A stretch of 64,000 nucleotides of DNA, from positions 1 through 64,000 of the forward strand of contig NZ_PJIQ01000009.1 in NCBI RefSeq assembly GCF_002929745.1, read 5' to 3'. The position numbers and the translations under genes are program-made. The stretch is from Arthrobacter sp. B1805 (GTDB taxonomy: Bacteria > Actinomycetota > Actinomycetes > Actinomycetales > Micrococcaceae). The notes beneath the pieces were generated by a model. It was not told the DNA's origin, did not search any database, and was given only the letters and a program-made list of their open reading frames with translations. Below, one piece after another: positions 25,276-32,983 of this stretch (within the stretch, counting starts at the first letter, position 1; the number at the start of each line of letters is the position of its first letter).

Positions 25276-26016
25276 ATGGACACCACTTCCACTGCTCCGA
25301 CGGGTGGTGCCCAGGCGCGGCGTCGTGTCCTCCTCAAGCTCTCCGGCGAAGTATTCGGCGGCGGCAAGCTGGGCGTCGATCCCGAGACCGTCCGGTCCGT
25401 GTCGCAGCAGATCGCGGCAACGGTGGGTGAGGTCGAGGTCGCGATCGTCGTGGGCGGTGGCAACTTCTTCCGTGGGGCCGAGCTCTCCCAGAGCGGCATG
25501 GACCGCTCCCGAGCCGACTACATGGGAATGCTCGGCACCGTGATGAACTGTCTCGCACTGCAGGACTTCCTCGAGCAGGCCGGGGTCGAGACACGGGTGC
25601 AGAGCGCCATCACGATGGGCCAGGTCGCCGAGGCCTACATTCCGCGGCGGGCCATCCGCCATCTGGAGAAGGGGCGCGTCGTGATCTTCGGCGCCGGAGC
25701 GGGCCTGCCGTACTTCTCGACCGACACGGTCGCGGCCCAGCGAGCCCTGGAGGTCCACGCCGACGAGGTCCTCATGGCCAAGAGCGGCGTCGACGGCGTC
25801 TACACCGCGGACCCCCACAAGGATCCGACGGCGGAGAAGCTCGACACCCTGTCCTACGACGAGGCGCTGCGCCGTGACATCCGCGTGATGGACCAGACCG
25901 CGATGACCATGTGCAAGGACAACAACCTGACGATGGTGGTGTTCGGCATGGAGGGCGAGGGCAACGTCACGCGTGCTATCCGCGGTGAGAGGCTGGGAAC
26001 GCTCGTCACGGCCTAG
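25276..26016 (+). CDS. pyrH: Uridylate kinase
   Basis: Phosphorylates UMP to UDP with ATP for pyrimidine synthesis. The 246-residue protein belongs to the amino-acid-kinase fold: [12 protein letters not shown] near the N-terminus, the [10 protein letters not shown] phosphate-binding loop, [11 protein letters not shown], and [12 protein letters not shown] and [13 protein letters not shown] in the ATP site. Length is as expected. GGGAGG precedes the ATG at seven to eight bases. It is followed by frr, as in most bacteria. Confidence 0.97.
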   Translation: MDTTSTAPTGGAQARRRVLLKLSGEVFGGGKLGVDPETVRSVSQQIAATVGEVEVAIVVGGGNFFRGAELSQSGMDRSRADYMGMLGTVMNCLALQDFLEQAGVETRVQSAITMGQVAEAYIPRRAIRHLEKGRVVIFGAGAGLPYFSTDTVAAQRALEVHADEVLMAKSGVDGVYTADPHKDPTAEKLDTLSYDEALRRDIRVMDQTAMTMCKDNNLTMVVFGMEGEGNVTRAIRGERLGTLVTA

Positions 26017-26078
26017 CCGCTCGGAGCGGACAGGGCAACGCCGCCCTGCCGGTGCCGGGACGGCGCACCGGGGTGAAC

Positions 26079-26084
26079 TAGGAT
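26079..26084 (+). promoter_or_regulatory. Candidate -10 element for frr
   Basis: TAGGAT lies 51 bases before the frr start and would give a short leader with the AAGGAG ribosome-binding site. Confidence 0.4.
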
Positions 26085-26135
26085 TGACCACTGGAACGGT
26101 TGCCGGGCAGCCGACTGCAGAGCGAAGGAGACATT

Positions 26136-26693
26136 GTGATCGAAGAGACCTTGCTGGAAGCCACCGACAAGATGGACAAGGCCGTGGAGGTTGCAAAGGA
26201 CGATTTCGCGACGATCCGCACCGGCCGCGCCAATGCGTCCCTGTTCTCGAAGGTCGTGGTGATGTACTACGGTGCTCCCACCCCGTTGCAGCAGTTGGCA
26301 TCCTTCCAGAACCCGGAAGCACGCACGCTGCTCATCACGCCCTTCGACCGGGCCGTTCTCAACGACATCGAGAAGGCGCTGCGTGAGTCCGACCTCGGCG
26401 CCAATCCCTCGAATGACGGCAACGTGATCCGCGTGGTCCTGCCCGAGCTGACGCAGGAGCGCCGCAAGGAATACGTCAAGGTCGTCAAGACCAAGGCGGA
26501 GGACGCGAAGATCTCGATCCGGAACATCCGTCGCAAGGCCAAGGACGGCATCGACAGGGCGGTCAAGGACGGCGACGCCGGCGAGGATGAGGGGTCACGC
26601 GCCGAGAAGGAGCTCGATGCGCTCACCAAGTCACGCGTGGACCTCATCGACGAGCTGCTGAAGCGCAAGGAAGCGGAGCTGCTCGAGGTCTGA
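26136..26693 (+). CDS. frr: Ribosome recycling factor
   Basis: Splits post-termination ribosomes together with EF-G. From GTG 26136 the protein is 185 residues, exactly the usual length. Conserved stretches are FATIRTGRANASLFSKV, YYGAPTPLQQLA and RKAKDGIDRAVKDG. The GTG is preceded by AAGGAG with five bases between; the frame stays open 36 bases further upstream, but that extension has no conserved residues. Its stop overlaps the cdsA start by one base (TGATG). Confidence 0.97.
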   Translation: MIEETLLEATDKMDKAVEVAKDDFATIRTGRANASLFSKVVVMYYGAPTPLQQLASFQNPEARTLLITPFDRAVLNDIEKALRESDLGANPSNDGNVIRVVLPELTQERRKEYVKVVKTKAEDAKISIRNIRRKAKDGIDRAVKDGDAGEDEGSRAEKELDALTKSRVDLIDELLKRKEAELLEV

Positions 26694-27805
26694 TGGCAGA
26701 CCACGATCCTCCCGGTGCGGCACCCGGGCAGCCATCGACGCCTGCCGCCGGAACAGACAACACGCGCGTCGTCGTCGCCCCCGATGCCGCGCGTCCGCAT
26801 GCTAGCCCGGTCGACGCCGGGACGGGCATCGCCGCCACGCAGGATGCAGCGGTAGCCGCCGGTCCGCACGCGGAGACCGGGTCGACGCCCGTCCCTGGGT
26901 CGCGCAGGGCGATCCGAGCCGCTCGCGCGTCAGGGGCAACCGGCCACGGCCTCTTCAAGCGCCGCCGTCCTGCCAAGGTGCCCGGAACGCCGTCACGTGC
27001 CGGGCGCAACCTACCGGCGGCCATCGGCGTCGGCGCGGGCCTCCTGATCCCCGTCCTGGTGGGACTGCTGTTCTTCCCGATCGTCTTCGTCGGAATCGTC
27101 ACGCTGTTCGGGGCCGTCGGGGTGTGGGAGATCTGCCGGGCGCTGGAGCTCCGGCGCATTTCCGTGCCGGTGGTGCCCACCCTGGCCGGGGCACTCGTCC
27201 TTCCGTTCTCGGCCTATCTCGGAGGAGCCGAAGGGCTCGCCGTCGCTGCCGTCTTCTCGATTCTCGGGCTCTTCCTCTGGCGATCGCTGGACCCTGCGCC
27301 GGATGCGGCCAAGAGCCTCATGGCAGGCACGTTCACGGTGCTGTGGGTCCCCTTCATGCTGAGCTTCGCGATGCTGCTGATGCGCGCGGAGGGCGGGTTC
27401 CTCGTCATCGCCACGCTCCTGCTGCTCGTGGTCGCGAACGACACCTTCGGATACCTGATCGGGGCATTCTTCGGCAAGCACGCCATGGCGCCGAAGATCA
27501 GCCCGAAGAAATCGTGGGAGGGCTTCGGCGGTTCGATCGGCGGAGCGTTCGTCGTCGGGGGTTTCTGCGCGGTCCTCCTGCTGGACCAGCCGCTGTGGAT
27601 CGGCCTGGTGCTCGCCGTGGCGATCGTCGCGTCGGCCACGGCCGGGGACCTGGCGGAATCGATGGTCAAACGGGAACTCGGCGTGAAGGACATGGGCACG
27701 ATCCTGCCCGGCCACGGGGGAGTGATGGACCGCCTGGATTCGATCGTCCTCGCCTCCCCGGTGGCGTACCTGCTGTCCGCTACATTGGTACCGGGGTTGC
27801 TGTAG
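26693..27805 (+). CDS. cdsA: Phosphatidate cytidylyltransferase with a long N-terminal extension
   Basis: Makes CDP-diacylglycerol from phosphatidic acid and CTP in the membrane, supplying the PgsA-type enzymes. The 370-residue protein has about 100 disordered Ala/Pro/Asp-rich residues, then a basic stretch (HGLFKRRRPAKVPG) and seven to eight helices. The signature S-x8-K-R ... K-D ... PGHGG-x2-DR-x-D is seen from about residue 322 (SMVKRELGVKDMG, then LPGHGGVMDRLDS). E. coli CdsA is 285 residues, so the extension is an actinobacterial addition. The ATG overlaps the frr stop. The rlmN gene that I recall as a frequent follower of cdsA in Actinobacteria is absent here. Confidence 0.96.
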   Translation: MADHDPPGAAPGQPSTPAAGTDNTRVVVAPDAARPHASPVDAGTGIAATQDAAVAAGPHAETGSTPVPGSRRAIRAARASGATGHGLFKRRRPAKVPGTPSRAGRNLPAAIGVGAGLLIPVLVGLLFFPIVFVGIVTLFGAVGVWEICRALELRRISVPVVPTLAGALVLPFSAYLGGAEGLAVAAVFSILGLFLWRSLDPAPDAAKSLMAGTFTVLWVPFMLSFAMLLMRAEGGFLVIATLLLLVVANDTFGYLIGAFFGKHAMAPKISPKKSWEGFGGSIGGAFVVGGFCAVLLLDQPLWIGLVLAVAIVASATAGDLAESMVKRELGVKDMGTILPGHGGVMDRLDSIVLASPVAYLLSATLVPGLL

Positions 27806-27884
27806 CCGCAGGTCAGCGGCACGACCCGCCGGAGGCACAGGGCTCCGCAGGCACTCAGAGGATTCAGCAGAAGGACTTTCATCG

Positions 27885-28463
27885 ATGGACGTGGCTCGCC
27901 CGGGCAGCTCCCCCTTCGCGCGTGTCGGGCGCCGCGAATTCGGCTACAACACCCGTCAGGTCGATCGCTTCCTGACGAAGGCCCGCGCGCACTACAACGC
28001 AGAGGACCCCGACGGGGACGCCATCACGAGCAGGGACGTCCGCGCCATGGCGTTCGACCCTGTGAAGGGCGGGTACGAGCCACAAGCGGTCGACGCCGCC
28101 CTGGACAGGCTCGAGGACGTCTTCGCGCAGCGGGAACGCGACCACCTCATCAGCACGAAGGGCGAGGATGCCTGGCTGCGCGAGATCGGCCGGACCGCGG
28201 CCGTCCTCCGCAACCGCCTCCACCGCCCGCCCGGAGAGCGCTTCCGCCGTCCCACGAAGAGGAACAGCCCGAGCTACGACATCGAGGACGTCGACCGCCT
28301 CTGCGATCAGCTCCTGCAGTACCTCGAGGACGACCTGCCCATGAGTGTCGACGTCGTCCGCCGCGCGGTGTTCCGTGAGGCGCGCGGCGCCGACGGGTAC
28401 GAGGAGAACCAGGTCGACGGATTCCTGGACCGCGTCGTCGAACTCATGGCCGGCATCGACTGA
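27885..28463 (+). CDS. DivIVA-domain repeat protein
   Basis: A 192-residue soluble protein built from an internal duplication. Short DivIVA N-terminal motifs of the form GY-x4-VD-x-FL occur as FGYNTRQVDRFL (residues 19-30), GGYEPQAVDAAL (62-73) and DGYEENQVDGFL (170-181), with a weaker copy SYDIEDVDRLCDQL (130-143). Each half pairs two copies, joined by a VR-x-AxF segment (VRAMAF near 52-57, VRRAVF near 158-163). This is the organisation of the DivIVA domain repeat family (TIGR03543 type). It lacks the long coiled coil of a true polar DivIVA, so it may bind membranes or division proteins rather than form scaffolds. AGAAGGA precedes the ATG. It converges with the symporter gene. Confidence 0.8.
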   Translation: MDVARPGSSPFARVGRREFGYNTRQVDRFLTKARAHYNAEDPDGDAITSRDVRAMAFDPVKGGYEPQAVDAALDRLEDVFAQRERDHLISTKGEDAWLREIGRTAAVLRNRLHRPPGERFRRPTKRNSPSYDIEDVDRLCDQLLQYLEDDLPMSVDVVRRAVFREARGADGYEENQVDGFLDRVVELMAGID

Positions 28464-28513
28464 CCCACGGACGCGTACCGCCCGCGCCCGGCCGCGTGCC
28501 GCCCCAGGCCCTC

Positions 28514-30013
28514 CTACCGGGGTTCGGGAGTGTGGAGGCGTGCCAGCACGCGCGACGCCGATGCCGGTTTCCGTCCTGCCGTCGCCCGCGATACCACCAC
28601 CATGGTGATGAAAGCTGTCGGCACCGTCCACAGGGCCGGTTGTCCCAGCCACACCCGGTCGTCCCCTGTACCAGGACCTATCAGCGCCGTCACCGCGATC
28701 GCTCCGCCGCACAGGACTGCGCCGGCGAGCATGCCGGCGATCGCGCCGGCGTCGGTGAGGCCGCGCCACCAGATGCCCAGCAGTAGCAGCGGGCAGATGG
28801 TGGAGGCCGTGAAGGCGAAAACCGACCCGACGCTTCCCGCGAGCGCGAGGCTGTCGGTCAGCAGGGCGATGACGAGGGGGATGAGCGCCGACAGGAGCGC
28901 CGCCCGCCGGAATCCCGCGACGCTGCCCTGGAAGAATTCCTGGCTCACCACGCCGGCGAGGGAGACGACGAGTCCGCTCGTCGTCGAGAGGAACGCCGCG
29001 AAGGCGCCTGCCGTCACGAGGGCGGACAGCACGTCACCCGTCATTCCGTCGAAGATGCGCCCGGGCAGGAGGAGGACGGTGGCGTCCGCTGATCCCTCCG
29101 CCGCCAGTTCGGGAGTGTGTATCCGCCCGAGGATGCCGTAGACGGTGGGGAAGAGGTAGAACACGGAGAGGAGCCCGAGGACGATGAGCGTCGTCCGGCG
29201 CGCCGATGCGCCGTCGGGGTTGGTGTAGAAGCGCACGAGGACGTGGGGCAGCCCGAGCGTCCCGAACAGCAGCGCGATGACGAGCGAGATCGTGCCGTAC
29301 AGGGAGGCTTCGGCCGTCGTGTTGAGGTCCGCGGTGAAGGCGCTCCCGCCCGCCGTGATCGGCCGGCCGTCGGCACCGAGGCGGAACAGGATGAACGCCA
29401 CCGGGACGGCGAGGGCCGTGAGTTTGAGCCAGTACTGGAAGGCCTGGACGAAGGTGATGGAGCGCATGCCGCCGGTGACCACGCTGAGGCACACCACGAC
29501 GACGACGGCGAGCGGACCCACCCACGAGGGCAGCCCGGTGGTGATCCGGACGGTCAGCGCAGCGCCGTGGAGCTGCGGGACGATGTACAGCCACCCGACG
29601 ACGACGACGAGCATGCTGGTCACCCGGCGCACCAGGAGCGAGTCGAGCCTCGCCTGGGCGAAGTCCGGGATGGTGTACGCGCCTGATCGCCGGAGCGGAG
29701 CGGCGACGAACAGCAGGAGCATGAGGTAGCCGGCGGTGTAGCCGATCGGGAACCACAGCGCGTCCACGCCGGAGATGAGGATGAGGCCGGCGACGCCGAG
29801 GAAGCTCGCGGCGGACAGGTACTCTCCTCCGATGGCCGAGGCGTTCCACCACGGGCGGACCGTACGCGAGGCGACATAGAAGTCGCCGGTCGTCCGGGAG
29901 ATGCGCAGCCCGTAGATCCCTATCAGGACGGTGCTCAGTGCGACCAGGACGAGCGCCGTGTAGCCGACGGCCGGGCTCAGCTGCAGCGCGCCGTTGTGGA
30001 ACGCGTCAGTCAT
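28514..30013 (-). CDS. Sodium/solute symporter family protein (ActP/MctP-like)
   Basis: A 499-residue membrane protein with about 13 helices of the SSS family, which couples Na+ or H+ to uptake of acetate, pyruvate, propionate or other small acids. Family features include DFYVASRTVRPWWNASAIGGEYLSAASFLG-type opening residues (seen as GEYLSAASFLG), the GGMRSITFVQAFQYWLK segment of helix 5, and GLPHVLVRFYTNPD, all typical of the acetate-symporter branch. It overlaps the small membrane protein gene by eight bases and follows a LytS/LytTR pair on the same strand. The substrate is inferred from the branch and from the second acetate-type symporter nearby. Confidence 0.88.
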   Translation of the reverse strand: MTDAFHNGALQLSPAVGYTALVLVALSTVLIGIYGLRISRTTGDFYVASRTVRPWWNASAIGGEYLSAASFLGVAGLILISGVDALWFPIGYTAGYLMLLLFVAAPLRRSGAYTIPDFAQARLDSLLVRRVTSMLVVVVGWLYIVPQLHGAALTVRITTGLPSWVGPLAVVVVVCLSVVTGGMRSITFVQAFQYWLKLTALAVPVAFILFRLGADGRPITAGGSAFTADLNTTAEASLYGTISLVIALLFGTLGLPHVLVRFYTNPDGASARRTTLIVLGLLSVFYLFPTVYGILGRIHTPELAAEGSADATVLLLPGRIFDGMTGDVLSALVTAGAFAAFLSTTSGLVVSLAGVVSQEFFQGSVAGFRRAALLSALIPLVIALLTDSLALAGSVGSVFAFTASTICPLLLLGIWWRGLTDAGAIAGMLAGAVLCGGAIAVTALIGPGTGDDRVWLGQPALWTVPTAFITMVVVSRATAGRKPASASRVLARLHTPEPR

Positions 30014-30392
30014 CGTCCACGAGGTCCTGGAAGTGCCGCTCGTTCCGGGAGGCGCTGCGCACGTAGAGGACGGCGCACCCGATGACGAGGGGATAGATGC
30101 CCAGCCCCAGCAGCAGCCACGGAATCGGTACCGTCAGGATCGTGACGCCGTTGATGTCGGGGAACACGGCGAGCAGCACCGGGATCCCGATGAGGATCAC
30201 CAGGAAACCCCCGGCCACCACGAGCGCCAACCGCAGCTGCGACCTGATCAGCGACTCCACGAACAACTGGCCCACCTCCGACTGCTCCGCCATCTCCCGA
30301 GCCACGGGAAAGGATGCTCCCGTCGCACGGGCAGCGGTCCTGGGAGCGGTCACCCGGATCCGGCGGGGCGGTCCGGAGGGCCCCGGGATCAT
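30006..30392 (-). CDS. Small two-helix membrane protein partner of the symporter
   Basis: About 128 residues from ATG 30392. A basic Pro/Arg-rich N-terminus (RIRVTAPRTAARATG, then PVAREMAEQSEVG) leads to two membrane helices (residues about 60-85 and 92-115) and a short tail RNERHFQDLVDDD. It has the same size and layout as the DUF485/YjcH proteins that precede acetate symporters, but the sequence is not clearly DUF485. Its 3' end overlaps the symporter start by eight bases, so the two are probably translated together. The start is uncertain: GTG 30353, GTG 30302 and ATG 30293 are in frame. I favour 30392 because related proteins that I recall keep the VTAPRT segment. Confidence 0.72.
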   Translation of the reverse strand: MIPGPSGPPRRIRVTAPRTAARATGASFPVAREMAEQSEVGQLFVESLIRSQLRLALVVAGGFLVILIGIPVLLAVFPDINGVTILTVPIPWLLLGLGIYPLVIGCAVLYVRSASRNERHFQDLVDDD

Positions 30393-30450
30393 AGGACGGT
30401 TCCGCCGGAACGATCCGGACGGAGCAGCAGCAGGCGCACGCGGTGCGCCG

Positions 30451-31170
30451 TCAATGGCTCGGGCGGAGTCGGGTGGCTTCGAGCTTCTCCCGCACGTCGG
30501 GTAGATGGCGGCGGCTGACCGGCAGCTCCGCGTCCCCGACGAAGAGGCTTGCACGGCCGGCGCCGATGCGCACCTTCTGCACCTGGTCCATCGCGACGAG
30601 GTAGGAGCGGTGCGTGCGGAGGAAGCCGGCCTCCGCCCATTGGCGCTCGAGGTCGTTGAGCGGGATCCGGATGAGGTAGCTCGCCTCGGACGTGTGCAGG
30701 CGTGCGTAGTCGCCCTGCGCCTGGACGTACCGGACGTCGTCCCGCCTGATCATGCGGCTGACGCCGCCCTGGTCCACCGTGATGACCTCGGGCGCCGCCG
30801 TCGCGCCCTCCATGAGTTCGCAGACCCGCCGGACGGACTCGGCCAGCCGCTCGGTCCGGACGGGTTTGAGGAGATAGTCGACGGCTCGGAGCTCGAACGC
30901 CTCGAGCGCCCGGTCCTCGTCCGCGGTGACGAACACGACGGCCGGCGGCCGGTTGAAGCGGGAGATGACGCGGGCGATGTCCAGCCCCGAGAGCGACGGC
31001 ATGTGGATGTCGAGGAAGAGTGCGTCGACGCTGTGCTGCTCGAGCACGCCCAGCGCCTCGGCTCCACTCGATGCCCGGTGGATCGTTCCGATGCGGGCGT
31101 CCTTGCGGAGCAGGAAGGCCAGCTCCTCGACTGCGGGGAGCTCATCGTCGGCGATGACAACATTGACCAT
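30451..31170 (-). CDS. LytTR-family response regulator
   Basis: A 239-residue two-component regulator. The receiver domain (residues 1-120) has the acidic pair in IADDELPAVEE, the phosphoacceptor Asp in ALFLDIHMPSLSG, the switch Thr/Ser region VFVTADEDRA and the Lys in DYLLKPVRTE. The C-terminal LytTR DNA-binding domain covers about residues 135-235 with typical ISRMIRRDDVRYVQAQGDY and FLRTHRSYLVAMDQV stretches. It lies 19 bases downstream of the kinase gene. Regulators of this class next to organic-acid transporters (BtsSR and YpdAB in E. coli, LytST in Bacillus) respond to pyruvate, so control of the adjacent symporter is likely. Confidence 0.93.
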   Translation of the reverse strand: MVNVVIADDELPAVEELAFLLRKDARIGTIHRASSGAEALGVLEQHSVDALFLDIHMPSLSGLDIARVISRFNRPPAVVFVTADEDRALEAFELRAVDYLLKPVRTERLAESVRRVCELMEGATAAPEVITVDQGGVSRMIRRDDVRYVQAQGDYARLHTSEASYLIRIPLNDLERQWAEAGFLRTHRSYLVAMDQVQKVRIGAGRASLFVGDAELPVSRRHLPDVREKLEATRLRPSH

Positions 31171-31189
31171 GGTTCCTAGGTTACGCGCC

Positions 31190-32377
31190 TCATGCCTGGT
31201 GGTCGGGCTGCGACTTGGGCACGCGCATCGTGATGAGCGTGCCTGCTCCGGGCGCGGTATCGATGATCAAACCGTAGTCGTCGCCGTACACCTGGCGCAG
31301 GCGGGAATCGACGTTCCGCAGCCCCACGTGCACCCCCTCGGTGTGTCCGGCCAGGACCGAGCGGAGGTGCTCGGGCTCGATCCCGACGCCGTCGTCCTCG
31401 ACGGTCACCTCGGCGAAGGGACCGACGTCGTGCGCCGTGATCGTGATGTTCCCGACGCCGTCCTTCGAATCGAGTCCGTGCCGCACGGCGTTCTCGACGA
31501 GCGGCTGGAGGCTGAGGAAGGGGATGACGGTGCTGAGGACCTCCGGCCCGATCTCGAGGCTGACCTTCAGCCGGTCACCGAAGCGCGCGCGCTCGAGGAG
31601 GAGGTAACGGTCGATACTGCGCAGTTCCTCGGCAACCGTGGTGAAGTCGCCGTGACGACGGAACGAGTATCGGGTGAAGTCGGCGAACTCGACCACGAGC
31701 TCACGCGCCCGCGCCGGGTCGGTGTTGATGAAGGATGCGATCGCGTTCAGCGAGTTGTAGATGAAGTGCGGACTGATCTGCGCGCGGAGCGCCCGTACCT
31801 CCGCCTCGGCGAGGAGCCGCCTGGAGGAGTCGAGCTCCGCGAGTTCCACCTGGGTGGAGACCCACCCGGCGAGTTCGTTCGTGGCCCGGACGAGTCCCGC
31901 ATTGACGTCGCTCGCGAACGCGCCGACGGTGCCCACCACGCGTCCGTCGACGCGCACCGGAGACAGCACGAGCTCGCCCAGCTCGGTCAGCCCGACGTTG
32001 TCCAGCCGCTGGCGGCGAACGATCTGCGTCCGCCCGCTGTCGAGCACCTGGCGTACGAGCGGCATCACGTCCGGCGGGGTGCCACGCCCGCCGTCCCAGG
32101 CAAGCACGCCGGCGTCGTCGCTGATCATCAGGATGTCGCAGCGCAGCAGTCCGCGGAGGTGGCGGCTCGCCTTCGTCGCGCCGGCGGGCGTCAGTCCCTC
32201 GCGCAGGTGCTCGGACGCGAGGGCCGCGGTATGGAGGGTGGCGTAGGTCGCCCGGTCGGCGTCGGATCCGAGGTCGCGGTAGGAGCGGGAGAGGCGGAAC
32301 CCGAGGGACGCGACGACGGCGAGCGTGATGATCGCGACGGCGCACACCAGGGCGGTATCGACGGCGGCGCTGAACAT
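31190..32377 (-). CDS. LytS-type sensor histidine kinase with one membrane anchor and a GAF-like domain
   Basis: A 395-residue kinase. One N-terminal membrane helix (residues about 8-30) is followed by a GAF-like domain (about 50-180), then the His_kinase domain (PF06580) with the phosphoacceptor His in RAQISPHFIYNSLNAIASF and a HATPase_c domain with VENAVRHGLDSK, VEDDGVGIEPEHL and GVHVGLRNVDSRL. The classical LytS multi-helix 5TM sensor is missing, so the signal is probably sensed in the cytosol through the GAF domain. The start follows a minus-strand leaderless -10. It is divergent from the DUF485-symporter pair; the gap holds a CRP-like box. Confidence 0.92.
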   Translation of the reverse strand: MFSAAVDTALVCAVAIITLAVVASLGFRLSRSYRDLGSDADRATYATLHTAALASEHLREGLTPAGATKASRHLRGLLRCDILMISDDAGVLAWDGGRGTPPDVMPLVRQVLDSGRTQIVRRQRLDNVGLTELGELVLSPVRVDGRVVGTVGAFASDVNAGLVRATNELAGWVSTQVELAELDSSRRLLAEAEVRALRAQISPHFIYNSLNAIASFINTDPARARELVVEFADFTRYSFRRHGDFTTVAEELRSIDRYLLLERARFGDRLKVSLEIGPEVLSTVIPFLSLQPLVENAVRHGLDSKDGVGNITITAHDVGPFAEVTVEDDGVGIEPEHLRSVLAGHTEGVHVGLRNVDSRLRQVYGDDYGLIIDTAPGAGTLITMRVPKSQPDHQA

Positions 32378-32389
32378 GGATCCACAGTA
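32378..32389 (-). promoter_or_regulatory. Leaderless promoter of the LytS-type kinase gene
   Basis: On the minus strand, TACTGT (32389-32384) is followed by six bases and the ATG at 32377. No Shine-Dalgarno sequence is present. Confidence 0.55.
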
Positions 32390-32512
32390 GCGGCCACCGA
32401 AGGCTGCTCGTCCCGGTCATCCGGCGCACCCACCGACCGTTCACCGCACCCTGCTGCGCGCTCACCGACACCATGGTGCGCGCGGCTGGCGGAGTGCGTC
32501 GTCGTACCTCAA

Positions 32513-32528
32513 AGTGATGGGAGTCACA
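32513..32528 (+). promoter_or_regulatory. CRP/GlxR-like box upstream of the DUF485-acetate symporter operon
   Basis: AGTGATGGGAGTCACA matches TGTGA-N6-TCACA at nine of the ten defined positions. It lies 71 bases before the DUF485 start, in the divergent gap with the kinase gene. In Corynebacterium the cAMP-dependent GlxR uses the same palindrome and controls acetate metabolism. Confidence 0.65.
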
Positions 32529-32599
32529 GTGACGTGCCTTCCCCGCGCGGCGACGACGCCGCGCGGCGGCTGGGTGACATCCCGAACGAAGGAGGAACA

Positions 32600-32983
32600 A
32601 TGGGTTCGCACCCAGTAGAGCCGGTCGCCGGCTCCGGTGCTGCCGTCGACTTCACCGAAGTCCAGCAGACCGAGCAGTTCAAGGAACTGCGCAAGCGCCA
32701 CCGCAGTTTCGTCTTCCCCATGGCAGTGTTCTTCCTGCTCTGGTACTTCGCCTATGTGCTGCTGGCGGACTACGCCCACGACTTCATGGCGACGCCCGTC
32801 ATCGGCAACGTGAACATCGGCATCATCCTCGGGCTGCTGCAGTTCGTCAGCACTTTCGCTATCACCATGTGGTACGTGAGCTACGCCAACAGGCGCCTCG
32901 ACCCCATCGCGGCGAACATTCGCCATGAGCTCGAGGAAGCGGCACCCGAAGCATTCATCGACCCAGCAGGCGGAAACAAATGA
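32600..32983 (+). CDS. DUF485 family small membrane protein (YjcH-like)
   Basis: A 127-residue protein with two membrane helices (FVFPMAVFFLLWYFAYVLLA and the region around IILGLLQFVSTFAITMWYV) separated by the polar DYAHDFMATPV segment. The FKELRKRHRSFVFP start and the YANRRLDPIA end are diagnostic of DUF485, the constant companion of ActP acetate symporters. GGAGGA precedes ATG 32600 at six bases. Its stop overlaps the symporter start (ATGA at 32980-32983). Confidence 0.92.
   Translation: MGSHPVEPVAGSGAAVDFTEVQQTEQFKELRKRHRSFVFPMAVFFLLWYFAYVLLADYAHDFMATPVIGNVNIGIILGLLQFVSTFAITMWYVSYANRRLDPIAANIRHELEEAAPEAFIDPAGGNK

Noticed and set aside
24253-26322. Long antisense frame over tsf and pyrH
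   Set aside because: It covers two essential genes with strong motifs and has no signature of its own.
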